From JAHEJE01 sp965216335 (GTDB lineage Bacteria > Pseudomonadota > Alphaproteobacteria > Rhizobiales > Aestuariivirgaceae): a stretch of DNA of 64,000 bases. The position numbers and the translations under genes were made by a program. The notes beneath the pieces were generated by a model. The model was given only the letters and a program-made list of their open reading frames with translations. It ran no database searches and was not told the DNA's origin. The DNA is taken from positions 2,914,001 through 2,978,000 of the forward strand of contig OZ244154.1 of NCBI GenBank assembly GCA_965216335.1. The letters are read 5' to 3'. This document shows, piece by piece, positions 17,855 through 25,984 of this stretch. The first letter of the stretch is position 1; each line of letters starts with the position of its first letter.

Positions 17855-19426
17855 TTATCCTCCCGCCACCTTCTTGCGGTACATGCCCTGGGCGATGCGG
17901 TCGATGACCATGGCACAGAACAGGATGGCGAGACCGCCGAGCAGACCCTGGCCCTTGGCGGCGTATTGCAGCGCTTCGAGGATCAGCGCACCGAGGCCCT
18001 CGGCACCGATCAGCGAGGCAATTACCACCATCGACAGGCTCATCAGAATGGTCTGGTTGATGCCGGTCATGATCGACGGCATGGCAAGCGGGATTTCCAC
18101 ATTGCGCAGCAACTGCCACTTCGAGCAGCCGAAAGCGACAGCGGCCTCCTTGGTGGTCTCCGGCACCCCGCGCATGCCGAGCGCCGTCAGCCGGATCACC
18201 GGCGGCATGGCGAAGATGATGGTCGCCAGAACGCCGGGCGGCTTGCCGGTGCCGAAGAAGGCGATGATCGGGATCAGGTAAACGAAGGCCGGCATCGTTT
18301 GCATGAAGTCGAGCACCGGTTCGGCAAAGGCATAGGCGCGTTTCGACTTGCCAAACCAGATGCCGAGCGGAATGCCGAAGATAACGCACAAAGCAGCACC
18401 AGCCCCGATCAGCGCCACGGTGATCATCGAGATCTCCCACAGCCCCATGAATGCCAGATAGGCCAGCGAGGCGGCGGTGAAGATCGCCACGCGGATGCCG
18501 GCCAGCCGATAGGCCATGACGACGATCACCACCATGACCACCGGCCACGGCGTCTGTATCAGGATGACTTCCAGCCCGTCCAGCACCGCCTTGATCGCCG
18601 CGGTCACACCGTCAAAGACGTTGCCGAAATTGTTGGCCAGCCAATCGAACGCGGCATCGCCCTTGCGCGCCCAGGCTGCGAAGAATTCCTTCTTGATCGG
18701 AAACTCGGTGATTGGAACCGTGCCGCCAAGAAAGCCGCCGGTCAGATTTGACAGCATCTTGTCAGGATCGGTCACAGTGAAGCGCAGCAGTGTGAGCGGC
18801 CAGATCGCCACCAGCATCAGAGCGCCGAACAGCAGACTGTTGCGGTTGGTGCCCGACTGCACCGATGGCCGCGCCCGCCAGCGCAGGTACTGTTTTTCGT
18901 AAGCGTAGTTAGCATAAAATCCTTCGACCACTTTCACGACTATCAGCAAGGCAATGCCGGTCAGAAGAATGGTTGTGGCTTCACCCGCCGCGGCTTCGGC
19001 CGCCTCCTTGGCCTTTTCGGCGACCTTCTTCAGGTTGCCCGCCACCTTGAGAGCGGTTTCAGCGGTTTCGGTATCGCCTGCAGCCGTCGCGTCTGCGGCC
19101 TGTTGTTCGCGCTTGGCAATGTTGGACAGCAACCGTTCGTAGCGGGCAATCTGATCCGCGCCCAGCTCACCCCAAAGCCCGCGCCCGAGTTGCACGAAGG
19201 CAAAAAGCTCAAGTACCAAAAACGTCCAGAAAAAGCCCCACACGCCGCGTAGCGCACCCCACAGCGGGCCGAACACGGCAGCCATGGTGTTCCACGACCA
19301 GGTGAATTCCGTCGTGCCCTGGATCTTGCCGAATTCCGCCGAATAGTAATCGGCATTCTCCTGCGCGAACTCGTCGATCGAGGCTTCGAGCGACTTGGGT
19401 CCCAGTTCCAGCCCGGTATCCGTCAT
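17855..19426 (-). CDS. Glycine betaine-type ABC permease with N-terminal extension (system 2)
   Basis: A 523-residue permease. The C-terminal 290 residues are a normal ProW-type domain with EAA loop VPETTKEAAVAFGCSKWQ and the GINQTILMSLSMVVIASLIG helix. The N-terminal 230 residues are an addition. They begin with a soluble stretch and a hydrophobic pair (WNTMAAVFGPLWGALRG, then FFWTFLVLELFAFVQLG), followed by an Ala/Lys/Glu-rich, probably coiled-coil segment at about 98-148, then another membrane helix (ILLTGIALLIVVKVVEGFYANY). The head resembles small DUF2628-type membrane domains. Its role is unknown; an osmosensing or membrane-sensing part is possible (inference). The start overlaps the ATPase stop by 4 bases. 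Confidence 0.85.
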   Translation of the reverse strand: MTDTGLELGPKSLEASIDEFAQENADYYSAEFGKIQGTTEFTWSWNTMAAVFGPLWGALRGVWGFFWTFLVLELFAFVQLGRGLWGELGADQIARYERLLSNIAKREQQAADATAAGDTETAETALKVAGNLKKVAEKAKEAAEAAAGEATTILLTGIALLIVVKVVEGFYANYAYEKQYLRWRARPSVQSGTNRNSLLFGALMLVAIWPLTLLRFTVTDPDKMLSNLTGGFLGGTVPITEFPIKKEFFAAWARKGDAAFDWLANNFGNVFDGVTAAIKAVLDGLEVILIQTPWPVVMVVIVVMAYRLAGIRVAIFTAASLAYLAFMGLWEISMITVALIGAGAALCVIFGIPLGIWFGKSKRAYAFAEPVLDFMQTMPAFVYLIPIIAFFGTGKPPGVLATIIFAMPPVIRLTALGMRGVPETTKEAAVAFGCSKWQLLRNVEIPLAMPSIMTGINQTILMSLSMVVIASLIGAEGLGALILEALQYAAKGQGLLGGLAILFCAMVIDRIAQGMYRKKVAGG

Positions 19427-20478
19427 GCCTTGCCTCCCTGAATGCCTTTCAGCAGCGTCGATTTGGTGATGATGCCAACGTCCTTGCCCTCGTCGTCCTG
19501 AATGACGATCGGCTGGTCGGTGGTCGTGGCCATGTCGATCAGATGATCGAGATCAGTGCCATGGTGAGCGCGCGGCGACTTGGCCAGGTTTTCGCCGCGT
19601 TGCGGTTTGTGATCCGACAGCTTCTCCATGATCGAATGGGCAAACACCAACTTCAGCTTGGAGATGCCCTCGACGAAGTCCTTGACGTACTCGTCGGCCG
19701 GATTTGTCACGATGTCTTCCGGCGTGCCGATCTGGACGATGCGGCCATCCTTCATGATGGCGATGCGTCCGCCGATGCGGATCGCTTCGTCAAGGTCGTG
19801 GGTAATGAACACCGTCGTCTTGTGCAGCTCGGCCGACAGCGCCATGAACTGGTCCTGCAACTGGCGGCGGATGAGCGGATCGAGCGCCGAGAACGGCTCG
19901 TCCATGAGCAGCACTTCAGGATCAGAAGCCAGCGCCCGCGCCAGACCGACGCGCTGCTGCATGCCGCCGGACAGCTCGCGCGGAAACCGGTCCTCATAGC
20001 CATCCAGATTGACCAGGCTGAGGCAATGCTGCGATACCTCCCAGCGTTTTGACTTCGGTTCGCCGCGTACCTGAAGCGGAAAACCGACGTTGTCGCGCAC
20101 CGTGCGGTGGGGCAGCAGCGCCATATGCTGGAACACCATGCCGATGTGCATGGCACGCATCTCGCGTAGTTCCTCACTGCTGAGCGCCAGCATGTCCTTG
20201 CCAAGCATAGAAATGCTGCCTGCGGTTGGCTCGATCAGCCGGTTGAGGTGGCGCACCATGGTCGACTTGCCGGATCCCGACAGCCCCATGACGCAGAAAA
20301 TCTCGCCGCGCGGCACGGTAAACGTACAGTCGGCGATGCCGACGACGCAGCCAAACTTCTCCAGCACTTCCGGCTTGCCGAGATTGTCCTTTTGGATCGC
20401 CGCCATGGCCTCGTCGGCCCGGTCGCCGAAAATCTTCCAGACGCCCTCAAGCTTGATGACTTCGTGTTCCACGTCCAC
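19423..20478 (-). CDS. Glycine betaine-type ABC transporter ATPase (system 2)
   Basis: A 351-residue ProV/OpuAA-type ATPase. Walker A GLSGSGKST, Q-loop MVFQHMALLPH, signature LSGGMQQR, Walker B VLLMDEP and H-loop FITHDLDEA are intact. The tail from about 275 contains one CBS-like unit (MATTTDQPIVIQDDEGKDVGIITKSTLL). Such CBS regions sense ionic strength in OpuA-type osmoregulated transporters. Middle gene of the system 2 operon, overlapping the permease by 4 bases. The 109-base gap to the upstream binding-protein gene holds a strong hairpin. Confidence 0.9.
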   Translation of the reverse strand: MDVEHEVIKLEGVWKIFGDRADEAMAAIQKDNLGKPEVLEKFGCVVGIADCTFTVPRGEIFCVMGLSGSGKSTMVRHLNRLIEPTAGSISMLGKDMLALSSEELREMRAMHIGMVFQHMALLPHRTVRDNVGFPLQVRGEPKSKRWEVSQHCLSLVNLDGYEDRFPRELSGGMQQRVGLARALASDPEVLLMDEPFSALDPLIRRQLQDQFMALSAELHKTTVFITHDLDEAIRIGGRIAIMKDGRIVQIGTPEDIVTNPADEYVKDFVEGISKLKLVFAHSIMEKLSDHKPQRGENLAKSPRAHHGTDLDHLIDMATTTDQPIVIQDDEGKDVGIITKSTLLKGIQGGKA

Positions 20479-20549
20479 GCCCCTACCTCGCTCGCCCGCG
20501 ACAGCCGTCTAGCCCAGCCGCCTGCGCCCCCGATACGGTTTGTCGTAGC

Positions 20550-20577
20550 CACGGGCGGTGCCCACGCACCGCCCGTG
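20550..20577 (-). other. 12-bp stem-loop after the system 2 binding-protein gene
   Basis: A perfect 12-bp stem, CACGGGCGGTGC against GCACCGCCCGTG, with loop CCAC. It lies 10 bases past the binding-protein stop and upstream of the ATPase. There is no T-run, so it is more likely an mRNA 3' protector than a full terminator. Confidence 0.65.
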
Positions 20578-20587
20578 CAATTCGTGC

Positions 20588-21544
20588 TTATTTCAGCCAG
20601 GCGTCAACCTGGGCGGCATTGTCCGCCACCCACTTCTTGGCGAACTCGGCCGGGTCCTGTTTTTCGACCACCAGCGCATAGGTCATCGCCGACACGGTTT
20701 CCGTATCGAGTTTGACCTGCGACAGCATCTTGGCGGCAGCGGGCTGTTTTTCATCCAGCGCGGCAGCATAGTGGATGTGCAGATAGGCCGTGTTCCAGGC
20801 AACGCCGGCTTCCGACTTCTCCAGCCATTCCGGATCGTCGGTCGGCTGGATCACCTTCCACTTGGCCTCGTCATAGGCCGGCTCCTTGAGAATCACCAGC
20901 TCGTGCAGCGCGAACATGTGGTGCGGCGTATAGCAGAAGAACACGATGTTCTTCTTTTGCGCCACGGCATTGTCGACCTCGGCCAGCGCCAGGGTCTCAT
21001 CCATTTCCTTCAACTGCATGGTCTCGGCATAGCCATAGGACTTGGCGCGGATCTTTTCCACGTTGGTCGAAGCCCAGCCGGCAGCACCGATCCAGATCTC
21101 GCCTTTGCCGTCGCCGTCGCTATCGAACTTTGCCGACATATCCGGGTTGGACAGCTCCGACAGATTGACAATGCCGGTGCGTTCCGCCGTGCCCTTGGTC
21201 ACGCACATGGCCTGATCGCCGGCAACGCCGTTCGGGTTCATCTTGACGGTCTTTTTCTCTTTCACGAACTTGTTGTTCAGGTTGACCTGGTTCGGCATCC
21301 ACACTTCCGGGTGCACATGCATGGCGCCGGAATCCATGGCCTCGAAGACCACCGGGTTGGTGCCGTTCTGCAGCTCGACCTCAAGGCCGAGATTGTCTTC
21401 CATAACCGTCTTGAGAACATGTGCGGTCACGCGCACGGACGGCCAGTTCGGCACACCGATCACAACATCCGCGGCTTGCGCCACGCCGGCCGTCATCATG
21501 GTGCCGGCCATGCAGGCCGCGGCAAACAGTTTAGTCAGCTTCAT
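20588..21544 (-). CDS. Glycine betaine-type ABC transporter, binding protein (system 2)
   Basis: A 318-residue OpuAC-class periplasmic binding protein with a signal peptide (FAAACMAGTMMTAGVAQAA, cleavage about residue 24). Aromatic and polar residues in VPNWPSVR, HPEVWMPNQ, GAAGWAST and YTPHHMF resemble ligand pockets for quaternary ammonium compounds. It is only loosely similar to the system 1 protein, so the two transporters probably have different ligands. First gene of the system 2 operon, with an aminotransferase gene upstream on the same strand. AGGAGA precedes the start. Confidence 0.85.
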   Translation of the reverse strand: MKLTKLFAAACMAGTMMTAGVAQAADVVIGVPNWPSVRVTAHVLKTVMEDNLGLEVELQNGTNPVVFEAMDSGAMHVHPEVWMPNQVNLNNKFVKEKKTVKMNPNGVAGDQAMCVTKGTAERTGIVNLSELSNPDMSAKFDSDGDGKGEIWIGAAGWASTNVEKIRAKSYGYAETMQLKEMDETLALAEVDNAVAQKKNIVFFCYTPHHMFALHELVILKEPAYDEAKWKVIQPTDDPEWLEKSEAGVAWNTAYLHIHYAAALDEKQPAAAKMLSQVKLDTETVSAMTYALVVEKQDPAEFAKKWVADNAAQVDAWLK

Positions 21545-21607
21545 GGGGGTCTCCTTTTCTCCCTGGCAAAAAGTTCACTATTATTCCGCCTTTTCGGCTT
21601 GTTCTTG

Positions 21608-22876
21608 TTATCCGGCAGCTTTGGACATCGGTTGACCGCAAGTCTGCAGCGTCGCTTCCATCGCCTCTTCCAGAACCTTAGCGATGGTTTGGCAGTCCCG
21701 TTGGTGAAGGGCTGACGGCAATCGCAGGTCGCAAAGCTCGCTCAGCACGCGGTCGGCATTGGGTACCCTTTGTTTGGAACCGACGTAACGCCAATGATCA
21801 TGACGGCTTGTGAAGCCAGTTGGGTCGGACTTGCCGAACCATTTCACGTGTACCCCGTGGTCATCAGCCTCGGCAGCGAAGCATGCGCGCTGGCCTGGAG
21901 TCAAACCTGTGATCAGAAACTGCAGTGAACTGGGCACGAATTGCTCCCTGTCCGGCCGGGCCGGAACCTCAAGATGCGGGATGGCATCGACCAGCGGCGC
22001 CAGCCAGTCATAGACCCGGCGCCAGGCGGCATTGCGTGCATTGAGCAGCCTCAGTTGCGGGCGCAGAACGGATGCGGCAAGGCTCGACATGCGCATGGAA
22101 CAGTTCGGCGTGGTGAACCGGTGCCGCTCGAACACCTCCATGGCCGGCCGGGCGCGATGCTGGGCATAGAGCATGTAGCTGCCCGACATCAGGATGGCCC
22201 GCGCCGCAACGTCCTCATCGTCGGTGACGATCAGCCCGCCTTCGCCGGAATTGATATGCTTGAAGGTCTGTGTGGAAAAGCACGCCACCCGGCCGAACGA
22301 GCCGGTCAGCCGCCCGTCCCAGCCCGCACCCATTGTATGCGCGCAGTCCTCGATGACGATCAGGTCATACTTGCGGCACACCTTCATGACCGCATCCATG
22401 TCGGGAATATGCCCGCGCATGTAGGACAGCATCAGATAGCGCGCGCCCGTTGCCTCGGCCTTGCGCTCAAGGTCCGCGACGTCGATCACCGTGCGCTCGG
22501 TAATGTCGACAAACACCGGCTCGCCCCCGGCATGAGCAATAGCGCCGGGCACCGGTGCCAGCGTGAAGGCGTTCACCAGCACTTTGTCGCCCGGCTGCAG
22601 ACCGGCAGCCTTCAGAGCAATGAACAAGGCGCAGCCGCCGGAATTGACACCGGCGCAGAACCGCCTGCCCGCATAGTCCGCGAACTCCTCTTCCAGCAGG
22701 GCGGCTTCCGGTAGCGAATTTCGGTCCTCGCCGTATCGGAAAAGGCGGCCATCCTGCATCAGGGCGGTGGCGGCTGCGATGCCGTCGGGCGGAATCGGGT
22801 CGGGCCGGCTCAAGTCGCCGTGGTAATGCACACGATTGGTGGTTCTGGTGCGAACCGCTTGTGCGACATCGCCCAT
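21608..22876 (-). CDS. DegT/DnrJ/EryC1/StrS-type PLP aminotransferase
   Basis: A 422-residue member of the sugar-aminotransferase-like DegT family. The PLP lysine is in STQTFKHINSGEGG, the conserved acidic residue in IVIEDCAHTMGAGW and the phosphate-binding region in GVNSGGCALFIAL. Classical members make amino sugars on nucleotide sugars, but no such pathway is near. It sits between a betaine-type transporter (same strand, 63 bases downstream) and a divergent LacI regulator, with two palindromic operators in the intergenic space. A role in a catabolic or amine-modifying step linked to the transporter is possible but unproven. Confidence 0.85.
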   Translation of the reverse strand: MGDVAQAVRTRTTNRVHYHGDLSRPDPIPPDGIAAATALMQDGRLFRYGEDRNSLPEAALLEEEFADYAGRRFCAGVNSGGCALFIALKAAGLQPGDKVLVNAFTLAPVPGAIAHAGGEPVFVDITERTVIDVADLERKAEATGARYLMLSYMRGHIPDMDAVMKVCRKYDLIVIEDCAHTMGAGWDGRLTGSFGRVACFSTQTFKHINSGEGGLIVTDDEDVAARAILMSGSYMLYAQHRARPAMEVFERHRFTTPNCSMRMSSLAASVLRPQLRLLNARNAAWRRVYDWLAPLVDAIPHLEVPARPDREQFVPSSLQFLITGLTPGQRACFAAEADDHGVHVKWFGKSDPTGFTSRHDHWRYVGSKQRVPNADRVLSELCDLRLPSALHQRDCQTIAKVLEEAMEATLQTCGQPMSKAAG

Positions 22877-22937
22877 TGCGGACGATCCTCCCTTGCAGCG
22901 CCGATATTCTTGTTGGCGTCGTCTCTTCGAGACAATC

Positions 22938-22953
22938 TTGAAAGCGCTTTCAA
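22938..22953. promoter_or_regulatory. LacI-family operator 1
   Basis: TTGAAAGCGCTTTCAA is a perfect 16-bp palindrome with the central CG and AAGCGCTT core typical of LacI-family operators. It lies 62 bases upstream of the aminotransferase start, in its likely promoter. Confidence 0.75.
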
Positions 22954-23069
22954 AAAATACTGCCGTGCCTTCTTCGATGAGTCAAGACCCGGAACGCTTG
23001 AACTCTGGTTGGCTTGCGTTTTATGTGGAAGTCATGACAAAATTCGCCGCAGCAGTTGTTCCGAATTAT

Positions 23070-23085
23070 CTGAAAGCGCTTATCG
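23070..23085. promoter_or_regulatory. LacI-family operator 2
   Basis: CTGAAAGCGCTTATCG keeps the AAGCGCTT core of operator 1 with a weaker right arm. It ends 4 bases before the lacI-type start codon, which suggests autoregulation. The two operator centres are about 132 bases apart, so looping is possible. Confidence 0.65.
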
Positions 23086-23088
23086 TTT

Positions 23089-24129
23089 ATGCGATCAACA
23101 CGACCGACCCTGAATGATGTGGCACGCCAGGCGGGTGTATCGCCGGCCACGGTGTCGCGCTGGCTCAACCGGCCGGACAGTGTGCGGGCGCAAAAGCGTC
23201 AGGTCATCGAGCGGTCCGTTGAAAAACTGGGCTACCTGCCGCATGGCGCCGCCCAGGCGCTGGCCTCGCGGCACTCCCGGCTGGTCGGCGGCATATTTCC
23301 CGCCGTCGACAACGCACTGTTCGGGCATGCGCTGCAGGAGTTCCAAAATGTGCTGGCGGAGGCCGGTTACACCGTTGTCGTAGCGTCATCGGGTTATGAC
23401 CCGGACATGGAGGCGCGGCATATCAAGCGCATGCTGCAGAGCGGCATCGACGCCTTGCTGCTGGTCGGCACGAAGAGGGCGGGCCGGTTGTATGACCTCA
23501 TTCGCTCCTACGCCATCCCCTACGTTTCGGTTTGGCGGTATGCGCCCGACTGTCCGCACCCATGTGTCGGCTTCGACAATGTCCATGCCGCCGAGCACCT
23601 GTGCGATCACCTGTTCGATCTTGGTCATCGGCGTATTGCGGTGCTGTCCGGCCGGCTGGCTTACAACGACCGGGCTCAGGACCGGTTGCTGGGCGTGCGC
23701 CGGAGCTACGCCAAGCATGGCCTGTCGCTGGACGACAGTCTGGTGCGCGAGCAGCCGTTCGGGGTGAGCGAGGGGCGCGACATGTTCCGCTCGCTGATGT
23801 CGGGCGATGCTCGGCCGACGGCGTTCGTGTGCGGGTCGGAGCCTTTTGCCTTCGGCGCCCTGTTCGAGGCCGAGGCGATGGGGTACCGGGTGCCGGCCGA
23901 CGTCTCGATCGCCGGTTTCGACGACATTTGGCTGTCTTCGCACCTGACGCCGTCGCTGACCACGGTGCGCACGCCGCACGACAAGATCGGTGTCGAGGCA
24001 GCCCGTCACCTGCTGGGCGAACTGCGCGGTGAAAGCCCGCCGCCGCCCCGGCCGCTGGAAACCCAGCTTGTCGTCAGGCAGTCGACCGGCCCGGCGCCGG
24101 ACACTCGTCCGACAATCGCATCAAGCTGA
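23089..24129 (+). CDS. LacI-family transcriptional regulator
   Basis: A 346-residue LacI/GalR-type protein. The N-terminal helix-turn-helix is TLNDVARQAGVSPATVSRWLN with the hinge YLPHGAAQALA, followed by a periplasmic-binding-protein-like effector domain (DDIWLSSHLTPSLTTV near the end). The sequence of helix 2, VSPATVSRWLN, fits recognition of AAGCGCTT-type operators such as the two found upstream. It probably represses the divergent aminotransferase gene and itself. The effector is unknown. It is convergent with the hydroxylase gene and the two coding ends overlap by 9 bases. Confidence 0.92.
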   Translation: MRSTRPTLNDVARQAGVSPATVSRWLNRPDSVRAQKRQVIERSVEKLGYLPHGAAQALASRHSRLVGGIFPAVDNALFGHALQEFQNVLAEAGYTVVVASSGYDPDMEARHIKRMLQSGIDALLLVGTKRAGRLYDLIRSYAIPYVSVWRYAPDCPHPCVGFDNVHAAEHLCDHLFDLGHRRIAVLSGRLAYNDRAQDRLLGVRRSYAKHGLSLDDSLVREQPFGVSEGRDMFRSLMSGDARPTAFVCGSEPFAFGALFEAEAMGYRVPADVSIAGFDDIWLSSHLTPSLTTVRTPHDKIGVEAARHLLGELRGESPPPPRPLETQLVVRQSTGPAPDTRPTIASS

Positions 24130-25137
24130 AGTGGAAAGACCCCGCCGGCGCTTCTTCATGCGCTCATGCGCCTCCTCGGTGCCGTCGTGGAATGAACCGA
24201 ACCACTTGTCCCACGGCATTTCCAGGTTGCCGTAGTTGCACTCGAAATAGCGGTGATGCATCTGGTGATGGAACGTGCCGAGTGCCAGCCGGTTCCGGTC
24301 CTTGACCAGAAGTCCTTCGAATCCGGTGTGCGACGTTGCAGCAGTCAGTGCCTGGTGCTGCATGTGAAACAGGATGTGGATCGGATGCGCTGCAACCACC
24401 CAGTGGATCAGCACGGCGGAAAAGAAAATCAAATGCTCGACCGGATGCATTGACAGCCCCGACCAGGGACCGACATTGGTGTTGCGGTGATGCAGGGCGT
24501 GAACGCTCTTGTACAGCGGCGGCCAGTGGATCAGCCTGTGGATCCAGTAGAAATGGAATGAGATCCACACCGGCGTGAGCAAGAACAACGCCACAAACCA
24601 GATCGGGTTATCGCTCCACAGCAGGACGGGCGCATAGCCGTTCGCCATCAGCCACAGCATCAGCGCCTCATAGGCCGTCCAGAAGGCGACACCGCTTGTT
24701 AGTGACCAGAACATGTTGTCGTGCACCTGATTGCCGAAACTGAATCCGCGACCCCTGGTCTTCAGGTCGCGCGGATCGTATTTGAGGCGCATTTTCTGGC
24801 GCCGCCATGTGTAGAAGTACAGGTGCAGCCCGCCGGCCACGATCGTCAGCAGGATAAAGTTGCGCACGAACATCGCCGCGACCCAGCCGAATGCCAGCGT
24901 TCGCGTTTCTTCGAGCGGCGGCTGTAGCCAGAACCATGATACGCACGCCACAACGACAAGGATCGAGTTCTCCGCCAGCGTGAACCAGCGCTCCACCACC
25001 CAGCGCACCATGCGCCCCGGGCGCGGTGGCCAGGAAAAGAATGGCGACACTGCAATCGGAACCGCTGGCCGATAATGCCACTGCCGGGCAAATCCCGTCG
25101 CGTCTGTTGCTTGTCCCTGTGTATGCTTGTCCTGCAC
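24121..25137 (-). CDS. Sterol desaturase/fatty acid hydroxylase family membrane protein
   Basis: An integral membrane di-iron oxygenase of about 338 residues. The histidine clusters are HRLIH (preceded by FHFYWI), HALHHRN and HHQMHHRYFE, which bind two irons. Hydrophobic helices precede and separate them. Family members hydroxylate or desaturate lipids, sterols or carotenoids; the substrate is unknown here. There is no ATG near the conserved start. GTG 25137 is chosen, TTG 25164 is possible, and ATG 25011 would cut conserved sequence (WHYRPAVPI...). The end overlaps the convergent lacI-type gene. Confidence 0.82.
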   Translation of the reverse strand: MQDKHTQGQATDATGFARQWHYRPAVPIAVSPFFSWPPRPGRMVRWVVERWFTLAENSILVVVACVSWFWLQPPLEETRTLAFGWVAAMFVRNFILLTIVAGGLHLYFYTWRRQKMRLKYDPRDLKTRGRGFSFGNQVHDNMFWSLTSGVAFWTAYEALMLWLMANGYAPVLLWSDNPIWFVALFLLTPVWISFHFYWIHRLIHWPPLYKSVHALHHRNTNVGPWSGLSMHPVEHLIFFSAVLIHWVVAAHPIHILFHMQHQALTAATSHTGFEGLLVKDRNRLALGTFHHQMHHRYFECNYGNLEMPWDKWFGSFHDGTEEAHERMKKRRRGLSTSA

Positions 25138-25226
25138 GCGCTGCGACAGCCTTCCTGACGCCAAAGCGTCACAATTGTCCTTGGTACAATCCGTTACCCA
25201 TGTCTCCAGAACGGACCTTGCAAAAC

Positions 25227-25303
25227 TGGTGACCCCGGCAGGATTCGAACCTGCGACCCTCAGATTAGGAATCTGATGCTCTATCCTGCTGAGCTACGGG
25301 GCC
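25227..25303 (-). tRNA. tRNA-Arg (anticodon CCT)
   Basis: Reads on the minus strand from GGCCCCGTAGCTC to the encoded CCA. The cloverleaf is complete: the acceptor pairs GGCCCCG with CGGGGTC (one mismatch), the anticodon stem-loop is TCAGA-TTCCTAA-TCTGA and the T-arm contains GGTTCGAATCC. 77 bases long. Confidence 0.95.
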
Positions 25304-25928
25304 AAGACTGATCCTCGTGTCTTGTTGTCGAGAGGTGCAATGAAGACGAAATCTTTACATGACATGCCAACCTGCAATCAATGTAACACACATGTAACGA
25401 ATTCCATTGGCCGAAGCGATGCCTGCCCGCCCGCCAGGAAGCAGGCGGATCGAGTATTGCCATCGTGAAGTGCGGCAACCGGACCCGACAGAGAGAAAAG
25501 CGAACGACTGCGCCAGACAGCCAACAGCTATACCACGGCACTAGCGGGGTATCCCATAACGACAATACCGGCTCGTTATCAAGCGGCCGGCTGGCTGGGG
25601 TGGCAGTCTGTTGCGAACCCGTCTTTGAACCGACCTTCCCTACAAAGCGGCAATTTACAGGGAAATTGAGAAAATTGAAGGGGAACCGACTCATTTCTAC
25701 TGCAGTAATAGGTATTTGTTCTTAATTATATACTCAGACAATACACCTTAACTCGCTGTCCGGATTTCTGGGACCACTTCACCTCATCGATGCGTCTCTT
25801 GCATGTAGCGAACAGATTGCACACGACAAATTTCTCAATCAAATCGCAGCCTGTTTGCGGCATCCGGCAGTGTTGGTATTGAGACAACCCAGATCGCGAC
25901 GCGCTTTAGATGTTGCCCGGCAAAATCC
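25304..25928. other. Non-coding stretch between tRNA-Arg and the RTX gene
   Basis: About 625 bases, AT-richer than the surroundings, with no convincing gene. It holds a direct repeat ATGTAAC-ACAC-ATGTAAC at 25381-25398 (11-base period). Around 25592-25632 is a stretch (GGGTGGCAGTCTGTTGCG...) that reminds me of intergenic sequence recurring near tRNA-linked islands in related genomes; that is memory, not a search result. It may be a decayed insertion. Confidence 0.5.
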
Positions 25929-25956
25929 GGTCGGAGAGCGAGAGTGCTCTCCGACC
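25929..25956 (-). terminator. Rho-independent terminator of the RTX gene
   Basis: A perfect 11-bp stem, GGTCGGAGAGC against GCTCTCCGACC, with a 6-base loop, lies 28 bases past the RTX stop codon. On the minus strand it is followed by GGATTTTGCC, a short T-run. Confidence 0.75.
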
Positions 25957-25984
25957 TAGTTCACCGAAGTGATTGCAGAAATAG

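Noticed and set aside
17845..17859. A near-palindrome GGATAGCGCTTATCC between the two convergent permease genes, as a bidirectional terminator.
   Set aside because: The stem is only 5 bp, overlaps one stop codon and has no T-runs.
25465..25725. An 86-codon open frame in the stretch between tRNA-Arg and the RTX gene.
   Set aside because: No ribosome site, no recognisable family and an opposing open frame of similar length; it lies in decayed intergenic sequence.
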